7,011 bases of DNA. Origin: Sulfitobacter sp. GTDB lineage: Bacteria; Pseudomonadota; Alphaproteobacteria; Rhodobacterales; Rhodobacteraceae. Of this stretch, positions 1 through 5,448 are shown one piece after another (within the stretch, counting starts at the first letter, position 1; every line of letters begins with the position of its first letter). The notes under the pieces are model-generated. The model did no database searches, was not told where the DNA came from, and saw nothing but the letters and a program-made list of their open reading frames with translations. The stretch covers positions 1 through 7,011 of the forward strand of contig JAGXHD010000135.1 in the NCBI GenBank assembly GCA_024636395.1, written 5' to 3'. Made by a program: the position numbers and the translations under genes.

Positions 1-24
1 ACGCTGGACGGCGCTGGAAACTAG
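1..24 (+). CDS. tolR: TolR C-terminal end (partial)
   Basis: Only the last seven codons and a TAG stop are visible, reading TLDGAGN. The identification rests mainly on position: in the tol-pal cluster, tolR lies immediately upstream of tolA. The stop lies three bases before the tolA ATG in the same frame, which fits tight operon spacing and translational coupling. TolR is an inner-membrane protein of the ExbD/TolR family that works with TolQ to couple the proton motive force to TolA. The peptide is too short to prove the family from sequence. Confidence 0.5.
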   Translation, partial: TLDGAGN

Positions 25-27
25 GAG

Positions 28-1134
28 ATGGCGGGCGCGCGCAAGACAGGAAATATCGTATCCGCGGTAGGGCATGGTGTCTTTATTGTCTGGATCCTGT
101 TTGGCGGGCTTTTCACCTCGCGGCCCGATCCTGTTGAATTTCAGGAGGCTGCGATGGTCTCGGGCGAGGAATTCCAGGCGCTCGTGGATGCCGCACGCCA
201 GCCCACGGTTGAGGCGGAGACGGCCACCCCCGCCGCGCCTGAGATGACGGAGAACGCGCCCGAGATCGACGTAGCACCCGAGGAGCCTGTCGCTCCGCCG
301 CCTCCGCCTGAGGTGGCAGAGCCGGCGCAGGAGCCTTTGGAGGAGTTGGCCCCGGAGGTCTCGGCGGCGGCGCCGGAGCGGCCGCAATCGCCTGCGGAGC
401 TGAATGTGGAGGATGCTCCGGTGGCAGATGTGCCGGTGGAGCGGCCCGCAGAAGTGGTGGCCCCGGAGCCCGCACCCGCACCCGCACCCGAAGCCGTGCA
501 GGAGCCCGTGCCGCAGGAGGCTGTGATCCCAGATGCCGTGGGCGAGACCGTCGAGCCGCCGCGCGAAGCCACAGCCCCGCCGGCAGCGACGGACCGGATC
601 ATCACGGAGGCCGCACAGCCCCCCGCAAGAGCGCCCGATGCCTCAGCGCGCCCGCCCGCGCGACGTCCTTCCGCGCCGCAGCCCACGCAAACGGTTGAGA
701 CGCCGACGGCGCCGCAATCGCAACCGCAGCAGGAGACCTCCGTGGACAACGCTGCCGTGCAGGCCGCTCTCGAATCGGCACTGAGTTCGGCCACCGAAAC
801 TGTGCCTACGGGGCCGCCGATGTCGTCGGGCGAAAAGGATGCCCTGCGCCTTGCGGTGCAAAGCTGCTGGAATGTGGACCCCGGCGCGCGCTGGGCGCAG
901 ACGACGGTGACCATTGCGATGAACATGACACAGGATGGCAGAGTGGTAGAGTCGTCTTTGCGCATGATCGCTAGCGAGGGCGGCGATGCCTCGACGGCAA
1001 ACGCGGCCTTTGGTGCGGCGCGCCGTGCGATCATTTTGTGCCAAAAGCAAGGCTATCCTCTGCCCGCAGAGAAATATGGTCAGTGGCAGGAGATCGAGAT
1101 GACGTTCAATCCGGAACGGATGCGGATCAGATGA
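28..1134 (+). CDS. tolA: TolA, inner-membrane anchor and trans-periplasmic arm of Tol-Pal
   Basis: TolA (368 aa) transmits proton-motive-force energy from TolQR to TolB and Pal. Residues 10-29 form a single transmembrane helix with Ser12 and His16 in the SxxxH arrangement used by TolA to contact TolQR. Residues about 35-250 are a long Pro/Glu/Ala-rich linker, unlike the Lys/Ala-rich helical domain II of E. coli but usual for alphaproteobacteria. Residues about 265-368 are the globular C-terminal domain; Cys280 and Cys338 probably form the conserved disulfide, and the C-terminal end has a YGQWQEIEMTF strand. Start choice: an in-frame TAG at 22-24 excludes anything upstream, and no start codon occurs before the membrane helix. 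The AGGAG at 23-27 abuts the ATG with no spacer, so coupling to tolR translation is likely. A degenerate second copy of the 3' end follows. Confidence 0.95.
   Translation: MAGARKTGNIVSAVGHGVFIVWILFGGLFTSRPDPVEFQEAAMVSGEEFQALVDAARQPTVEAETATPAAPEMTENAPEIDVAPEEPVAPPPPPEVAEPAQEPLEELAPEVSAAAPERPQSPAELNVEDAPVADVPVERPAEVVAPEPAPAPAPEAVQEPVPQEAVIPDAVGETVEPPREATAPPAATDRIITEAAQPPARAPDASARPPARRPSAPQPTQTVETPTAPQSQPQQETSVDNAAVQAALESALSSATETVPTGPPMSSGEKDALRLAVQSCWNVDPGARWAQTTVTIAMNMTQDGRVVESSLRMIASEGGDASTANAAFGAARRAIILCQKQGYPLPAEKYGQWQEIEMTFNPERMRIR
469..491 (+). repeat. CCCGCA hexanucleotide tandem repeat in the TolA linker
   Basis: Three perfect tandem copies of CCCGCA (469-486) are followed by a nearly complete fourth, CCCGA. 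They encode Pro-Ala dipeptides in the extended periplasmic linker. The unit is a multiple of three, so copy-number slippage would change linker length without a frameshift. No other role is evident. Confidence 0.75.
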
Positions 1135-1346
1135 GTTTGCTCCAGAGGCACCCGCGGGACGGCAGAGAGGGCGCGCTTTTGAGCCGTCAGAATAACCTGT
1201 GCGGCGGCTTGGCTCGAGTGCAGTTCACGTCGCAACGGGCAATTTTGCGCTCTGTGGCTGTAAGATCCGCTCTTGCGGTTGAGAAATACGAGCAATGGCG
1301 GGATATTGATCCCACGTTCGACCCTGAAAGGACGAGTTTGCGATGA
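1131..1346 (+). pseudogene. Degenerate duplicate of the tolA 3' end (TolA C-terminal domain remnant)
   Basis: The stretch between tolA and tolB is open in one frame from an ATG overlapping the tolA stop (ATGA at 1131) to a TGA overlapping the tolB start (ATGA at 1343), giving 71 codons. Its last 22 residues (1278-1343) align without gaps to the end of TolA (1066-1131). I count 12 of 22 residues identical by hand, including EKY-QW and TF-PER, and 46 of 69 bases including the stop. The match continues weakly upstream in frame: DGR at 1158-1166 pairs with TolA residues 303-305, and RAI at 1245-1253 pairs with TolA RAI at residues 333-335. The whole segment is four codons shorter than its counterpart. 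Proline replaces the Met of the EMTF strand and both domain cysteines are missing, so it probably does not fold as TolA. It could still be translated as a coupling peptide between tolA and tolB. Confidence 0.75.
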
Positions 1347-2665
1347 AGTTTTTGAGTATTTTTCTGGTGCTGGTCGCCGTGGCCGGTTTTAGCACTGCGG
1401 CGCAGGCGCAGCAGGGTCCGTTGCGCATTACCATCGAGGAGGGGATTATCCAGCCGCTTCCCTTCGCGGTACCCGCCTTTCAGGCCGAAACGGGCGATGC
1501 CGGGCAACTTGCCTGCGATCTGGCGCGGGTGATTGCCGCGGATTTGCAAGGCACGGGCGTGTTCCGGGAGATTCCGAGCTCTGCGTTCATCGCACAATAC
1601 CGTGATTTCAACGCGCAGATCTCGTTTCCTGACTGGAAGGCGATCAATGCTCAGGCGCTAGTGACGGGGGCCGTTTCGGTCACTGGCAACAATGTGAACG
1701 TGAAGTTCCGTGTCTACGATGTCGTATCAGGGACGAACCTAGGCGAAGGGTTGCAGTTTTCGGGCACAACGGACGGCTGGCGTCGCATGGCCCATAAGGT
1801 CGCCGACGAGGTTTATAGCCGGATTACCGGCGAGGGCGGCTACTTCGACAGTCGCGTGGTTTATGTCTCTGAGACAGGGCCGAAGGACCAGCGTCAGAAA
1901 CGGCTGGCGATCATGGATTATGACGGCGCGAATGTGCGGTATCTGACCGATAGCAGCTCGATCGTGCTGGCGCCGCGGTTCTCGCCCTCGGGCGACCGGG
2001 TGCTTTACACCAGCTACGAAACGGGATTTCCGCGGATCTACGTGCTCGACATTGGCTCCGTGCAGCGCCGAGTCTTGGAAAGTGCGCCAGGCACAATGAG
2101 CTTTGCGCCGCGCTTTTCGCCCTCGGGTAATACGGTCGTGTATTCGCTGAGCCAAGGCGGCAATACCGACATTTATTCCATGGATATCAATTCCGGCCAG
2201 TCCGTGCGGCTGACCAATACGCCCGCTATCGAGACCGCGCCGAGCTATAGCCCAGATGGCAGTCAGATCGTGTTCGAGAGCGACCGCAGCGGCTCGCCCC
2301 AGCTCTACATCATGTCGGCGGGCGGCGGTGAGGCGCGCCGGATTTCGTTTGGCGAGGGGCGCTATGGTACGCCGGTATGGTCCCCGCGCGGTGATCTGGT
2401 GGCCTTCACCAAGCAAAACGCGGGCCGCTTTCATATCGGCGTGATGCGTACGGACGGCTCCGAGGAGCGCCTGCTCACGGCATCGTTTCTGGACGAAGGC
2501 CCGACTTGGGCGCCCAATGGCCGTGTGATCATGTTTACCCGTGAGACCCAAGGCGAGGGCGGTGCATCCTCGCTCTATTCGGTGGATATCACGGGCCGCG
2601 TTTTGCGGCAGGTGAGTACGCCCGAAGGCGGGTCCGATCCCAGCTGGTCCCCGCTCCAGCGATAG
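1343..2665 (+). CDS. tolB: TolB, periplasmic beta-propeller protein of Tol-Pal
   Basis: TolB (440 aa, normal family length) is a soluble periplasmic protein that binds Pal and TolA and releases Pal from or delivers it to the septal outer membrane. A Sec signal peptide ends with AQA at residues 20-22, giving likely cleavage before Gln23. Residues about 23-165 form the alpha/beta N-terminal domain. Residues about 170-440 form a six-bladed WD40-like propeller whose repeats start near residues 209 (APRFSPSGD), 254 (APRFSPSGN), 298 (APSYSPDGS), 342 (TPVWSPRGD), 385 (GPTWAPNGR) and 430 (SDPSWSP). The start is set by the signal peptide and by AAAGGA at 1327-1332, ten bases upstream. The start codon overlaps the TGA of the tolA remnant, so translation may be coupled to it. 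Confidence 0.97.
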   Translation: MKFLSIFLVLVAVAGFSTAAQAQQGPLRITIEEGIIQPLPFAVPAFQAETGDAGQLACDLARVIAADLQGTGVFREIPSSAFIAQYRDFNAQISFPDWKAINAQALVTGAVSVTGNNVNVKFRVYDVVSGTNLGEGLQFSGTTDGWRRMAHKVADEVYSRITGEGGYFDSRVVYVSETGPKDQRQKRLAIMDYDGANVRYLTDSSSIVLAPRFSPSGDRVLYTSYETGFPRIYVLDIGSVQRRVLESAPGTMSFAPRFSPSGNTVVYSLSQGGNTDIYSMDINSGQSVRLTNTPAIETAPSYSPDGSQIVFESDRSGSPQLYIMSAGGGEARRISFGEGRYGTPVWSPRGDLVAFTKQNAGRFHIGVMRTDGSEERLLTASFLDEGPTWAPNGRVIMFTRETQGEGGASSLYSVDITGRVLRQVSTPEGGSDPSWSPLQR

Positions 2666-2668
2666 CCC

Positions 2669-2705
2669 TTTCCCCGCTGCCGCGCGATGTGGTAGCGTGG
2701 GGAAA
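2669..2705 (+). promoter_or_regulatory. Stem-loop in the tolB-pal intergenic region
   Basis: An imperfect inverted repeat begins three bases after the tolB stop. The arm TTTCCCCGCTGCC (2669-2681) pairs with GGTAGCGTGGGGAAA (2691-2705) across a nine-base loop. This gives 13 pairs, one of them G-U, with a two-base GT bulge on the 3' side. It is followed by an A-rich stretch, not a T tract, so it is not a classical intrinsic terminator. Its position fits an mRNA processing or 3'-end stabilising element that would let abundant Pal be made in excess of TolB. That function is inferred; the pairing is seen directly. Confidence 0.6.
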
Positions 2706-2735
2706 CAGCAAAAACACGATATGAGGTCGAGACCG

Positions 2736-3257
2736 ATGAAAATCCTACCCCTGAGCCTTCTGGTCGCAGCCATTGCGCTGTCCGCCTGTACGAACCCTAA
2801 CCGCTTTGGCGCCGATGGCGCCGGGTCAGCCAATCCTGCGGTGGGCCAGCCATTGGGCGGGGTGATTCCGGGCAGTGCGAATGATCCGCGTTCGCCTGCC
2901 TATTTCAACCAGACGGTCGGCGACCGCGTTCTGTTCAACGTGGATCAATCCACTCTGACGGATGTGGGCCGCGCGACGCTGGATGGACAGGCAGGATGGC
3001 TGATGACTAACAGCGATTATCAAGCCGTGATCGAGGGCCATGCGGACGAGCAAGGTACACGCGAGTACAACCTTGCACTCGGCGCGCGTCGGGCCAATGC
3101 GGCCCAGGAATATCTGGTGTCGCGCGGCGTGCCTGCATCGCGCCTACGCGTCGTGAGCTACGGCAAGGAGCGTCCGATCGAAATTTGCTCGAGCGAGGCG
3201 TGCTACGCCAAGAACCGCCGCGCAGTCACCGTGCTGGCAGGCGGGCTGACGAGCTAA
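2736..3257 (+). CDS. pal: Pal, peptidoglycan-associated outer-membrane lipoprotein
   Basis: Pal (173 aa) links the outer membrane to peptidoglycan and is the partner of TolB and TolA. A lipoprotein signal peptide ends in the lipobox LSAC with the lipidated Cys18. A flexible Gly/Pro/Asn-rich tether precedes an OmpA-like domain from about residue 65. The motif GHADEQGTREYNLALGARRA lies at residues 101-120; Asp104 and Arg119 have the spacing of the diaminopimelate-binding Asp and Arg of Pal/OmpA domains. Cys151 and Cys156 lie just before the conserved NRRAV segment and may form a disulfide. The ATG at 2736 is chosen because GAGG at 2724-2727 lies eight bases upstream and the signal peptide then has normal length. 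In-frame GTG 2697 and ATG 2721 would add an unneeded polar extension. Confidence 0.95.
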   Translation: MKILPLSLLVAAIALSACTNPNRFGADGAGSANPAVGQPLGGVIPGSANDPRSPAYFNQTVGDRVLFNVDQSTLTDVGRATLDGQAGWLMTNSDYQAVIEGHADEQGTREYNLALGARRANAAQEYLVSRGVPASRLRVVSYGKERPIEICSSEACYAKNRRAVTVLAGGLTS

Positions 3258-3262
3258 GGTGA

Positions 3263-3276
3263 TCCTTTGAAAGGAG
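3263..3276 (+). promoter_or_regulatory. cpoB ribosome binding site inside a small inverted repeat
   Basis: TCCTTTGAAAGGA (3263-3275) is a perfect inverted repeat. As RNA it can form a five-pair stem with a TGA loop, and the 3' arm includes most of the AAGGAG Shine-Dalgarno at 3271-3276. It could dampen cpoB translation unless ribosomes leaving pal disrupt it. The stem is short, so any effect is probably modest. The spacing (4 bases to ATG 3281, 7 to ATG 3284) also bears on which of the two adjacent Met codons is used. Confidence 0.4.
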
Positions 3277-3280
3277 CGGC

Positions 3281-4108
3281 ATGATGCGTTTTGCGTTTAT
3301 CTTTGCGATTGTTCTGGGCACCGTAGGGATGGGCCCGGCGGGTGCGATGGCACAGGATCAGCAGACTCTTGCTGACATCCGGCAGGAGCTGTCGACGCTG
3401 AGCATCGAGATGACCCGCCTGAAACGCGAGCTTTCGACGACGGGCACAGCGGGCATAGCGCCCATGCCTGTGTCCGTGCTGGAGCGGGTCAATGCGATGG
3501 AGAGCGAGCTGAGCCGGGTCACGTCGAAGGTTGAGGAGCTTGAATTCCGCATCAACCGGATCGTGGACGATGGCACTCGGCGCATCGCCGATCTCGAGTT
3601 CCGTCTGGTCGAGCTTGAGGGAGGGGATATATCAACTTTGGGCGAGACATCTACCCTCGGCGGCAGCGATCAGGCCACGGCACCGCCGCCCGCCGTGGCG
3701 CCCCAGACAAATTCGAGCCAACTCGCCGTAGGTGAGCAAGACGATTTCAAGCGGGCGCAGGAGGCGCTCGCATCCGGTGACTTTCGAGCCGCCGCAGACC
3801 AGCTTGCGACCTTCAATCAGACCTATCCGGGCTCTCCAATAGCGGCCGAAGTGGAGCTTCTGCGCGGCGACGCGCTTGAGGGGTTGGGAGATACACGGGA
3901 GGCCGCGCGGGCCTATCTGGCGAGCTTTGGCGCCGCTCCAAACGGTCCGATCGCACCTGACGCGCTGTTCAAGCTCGGGGCGAGCCTCGGAACACTGGGG
4001 CAGAGCTCCGAAGCCTGTGTGACTTTGGGTGAAGTACCGGTGCGCTTTCCCGGCAGTCCTGCGGCGGGGCTTGCCGCTGTGGAGCGGACCAAGCTGGGAT
4101 GCAGCTAG
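3281..4108 (+). CDS. cpoB: CpoB (YbgF), periplasmic coiled-coil/TPR protein of the Tol-Pal cluster
   Basis: CpoB (275 aa) is known in E. coli to bind TolA and to coordinate peptidoglycan synthesis by PBP1B with Tol-driven outer-membrane constriction. A signal peptide ends AMA at residues 22-24, with cleavage likely before Gln25. Residues about 28-115 are heptad-rich coiled coil (runs such as IEMTRLKREL and VEELEFRINRI), the trimerisation region of the family. A Pro/Ala/Ser-rich linker follows, and residues about 154-275 carry TPR units (DDFKRAQEALASGDFRAAAD, the PGSPIAAEVELLRGDAL segment and the FPGSPAAGLAA segment). Start choice: ATG codons at 3281 and 3284 are adjacent, and AAGGAG at 3271-3276 is spaced better for 3284. 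The difference is one residue. The 3' end overlaps tilS by 10 bases. Confidence 0.93.
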   Translation: MMRFAFIFAIVLGTVGMGPAGAMAQDQQTLADIRQELSTLSIEMTRLKRELSTTGTAGIAPMPVSVLERVNAMESELSRVTSKVEELEFRINRIVDDGTRRIADLEFRLVELEGGDISTLGETSTLGGSDQATAPPPAVAPQTNSSQLAVGEQDDFKRAQEALASGDFRAAADQLATFNQTYPGSPIAAEVELLRGDALEGLGDTREAARAYLASFGAAPNGPIAPDALFKLGASLGTLGQSSEACVTLGEVPVRFPGSPAAGLAAVERTKLGCS

Positions 4109-5367
4109 ACCGCAGCTGGCTGGCCGCGCAGGGCGCGGACGCCGGACTGCTGCAAGCCGTCGCTGTTGCTTTTGAAAATCAAATTCCCGCGCGCATCGGC
4201 ATAGCGGTCTCTGGTGGCGGCGATAGTGTCGCCTTGCTGCATCTGATTGCCCGCTGGTCTGCGCAGACGGGCTGCCAGATTTCCGCCGTCACTGTCGATC
4301 ATGGCCTTCGCCCCGAGAGCGTTGCGGAGGCGGCGGGCGTTTCGGCGCTGTGCCGGACGCTTGGTGTCAGCCACGATATCCTTCAATGGTCCAGGAAAGA
4401 TACTGCCGGAAATCTGCCTGCGGCTGCGCGTGATGCGCGCTACGGTCTTATGGCGCAATGGGCACAGGCCAAAGGGATCGGGGGAATCGTTGTTGGGCAT
4501 ACCGCCGATGACGTTGCGGAGACGTTTCTGATGCGGCTGGGGCGTGCGGCTGGGCTCGACGGGCTGGCGCAGATGGCGAGCAACTTCGAACGCGACGGCA
4601 TCCGCTGGGCACGGCCACTTTTGCAACACAGGCGCATCGAACTCCGCGATTACTTGCGCCGGCACGGGGTCTCTTGGGCCGAGGATCCGAGCAACGATGA
4701 TCTGCGCTATACCCGGACGCATGCGCGCGCTGCGTTGGGGACTTTGACGCCATTGGGGATCACAGCACAGAGCTTGAACCACTCAGCCCTCGCGCTGCGA
4801 CAGGCAAGAGATGCTTTGGATACATATACCCGTCGCGAAGCCGCTGCGCACTTGAGGGAGGAGGCGGGCGATATACTGATCCCGCAGGTGATGGACCCGC
4901 CCGTGCCGGATGATGTCCGGCGCCGGTTGCTCGTTGCGGCGCTGCAATGGGTTGGCGGTACGCCTTATCCACCGCGCCGGATCGACGCGGGAGAGCTTGA
5001 GGGTGCAGTGATGCGCGCCCAGCGGATGACACTTGCGGGCTGCCTAATCCTCTCGCGCAAGGGGCAATTCAGGATCACGCGGGAGTATGATGCGGTGAAG
5101 GACATGTGCTGTGCCAGCGATGTAGTCTGGGACCGGCGCTGGCGGCTTGTCGGTCCCCATGCGCCTGATCTGGAAGTGCGCGCGCTGGGCGAAGGCTTGC
5201 GCAGGCTGGCAGACTGGCGCAAGGGAGGGCTGCCGCGCCCCACTCTGATGGCCTCTCCGGCGGTCTGGAAGGGGGAGGAGCTGATTGCGGCGCCACTTGC
5301 TGGATATAATCCGGCGTGGTCTGCGCAGATCGTCGCAGATTTCGGCTCATTCCTGCTTTCGCATTGA
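4099..5367 (+). CDS. tilS: TilS, tRNA(Ile)-lysidine synthetase
   Basis: TilS (422 aa) ligates lysine to C34 of the CAU-anticodon tRNA-Ile using ATP, turning a Met-type anticodon into one that reads AUA. It acts in the cytoplasm and is essential in most bacteria. The PP-loop ATPase motif SGGGDS is at residues 38-43. It is followed by DHGLRPES from residue 67, GHTADDVAETFLMRLGR from residue 133 (family form GHxxDDxxET) and EDPSN at residues 195-199. The C-terminal 200 residues or so are weakly conserved, as is usual in alphaproteobacterial members. The start is the only ATG ahead of the PP-loop. It lies inside the cpoB 3' end with no strong Shine-Dalgarno, so translation probably depends on ribosomes finishing cpoB. 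It is not part of Tol-Pal function but sits in the same transcriptional run. Confidence 0.95.
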   Translation: MQLDRSWLAAQGADAGLLQAVAVAFENQIPARIGIAVSGGGDSVALLHLIARWSAQTGCQISAVTVDHGLRPESVAEAAGVSALCRTLGVSHDILQWSRKDTAGNLPAAARDARYGLMAQWAQAKGIGGIVVGHTADDVAETFLMRLGRAAGLDGLAQMASNFERDGIRWARPLLQHRRIELRDYLRRHGVSWAEDPSNDDLRYTRTHARAALGTLTPLGITAQSLNHSALALRQARDALDTYTRREAAAHLREEAGDILIPQVMDPPVPDDVRRRLLVAALQWVGGTPYPPRRIDAGELEGAVMRAQRMTLAGCLILSRKGQFRITREYDAVKDMCCASDVVWDRRWRLVGPHAPDLEVRALGEGLRRLADWRKGGLPRPTLMASPAVWKGEELIAAPLAGYNPAWSAQIVADFGSFLLSH

Positions 5368-5391
5368 ACTCACGGCATCACTCTCTATCTT
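5362..5391 (+). promoter_or_regulatory. Possible RpoH (sigma32)- or sigma70-type promoter for ftsH
   Basis: TTGAAC at 5364-5369, overlapping the tilS stop, lies 16 bases before TATCTT at 5386-5391, a reasonable sigma70-like pair. Read as a heat-shock promoter, CATTGAA (5362-5368) lies 14 bases before CTCTATCT (5383-5390). This resembles the E. coli sigma32 pattern CTTGAA-N13/14-CCCCATNT and the alphaproteobacterial -10 core YTATNT. Transcription would start near 5397, about 50 bases before the TTG start. E. coli ftsH is known to be heat-induced through sigma32, which makes this plausible. It is a match by eye only. Confidence 0.42.
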
Positions 5392-5433
5392 AACGGTGTG
5401 GCTGGGGGAGTCCCTTCCGGCCGGTACGTATTT

Positions 5434-5448
5434 GGGAGACCTTCCTTG
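5434..5448 (+). promoter_or_regulatory. Ribosome binding site that fixes the TTG start of ftsH
   Basis: GGGAG at 5434-5438 lies seven bases before TTG 5446, an ideal spacing. No ATG or better-placed GTG serves the FtsH N-terminus. The 12 bases 5434-5445 are also an imperfect direct copy of 5406-5418. Confidence 0.7.

Noticed and set aside
154..156. Internal ATG of tolA behind a GGAG six bases upstream
   Set aside because: Starting there would remove the transmembrane anchor and the SxxxH motif that TolA needs to work with TolQR.
141..1034. Antisense open frame (297 codons) opposite tolA
   Set aside because: The Ser/Gly/Ala-rich product is the complement of the Pro/Ala/Glu-rich TolA linker codons, with no family signature.
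2669..2705. Intrinsic terminator after tolB
   Set aside because: The stem is strong but is followed by A residues, not a T run, and the next gene is a co-oriented operon member.
2697..2735. Upstream GTG or ATG starts for pal
   Set aside because: They would put a polar, charged extension ahead of the lipoprotein signal peptide. ATG 2736 has its own GAGG at good spacing, and GTG 2697 lies within the intergenic hairpin.
1739..2833. Long antisense open frame (364 codons) opposite tolB
   Set aside because: It mirrors the codon periodicity of tolB in GC-rich DNA, and its Arg/His/Ala-rich product shows no recognisable domain. TolB on the + strand is certain.
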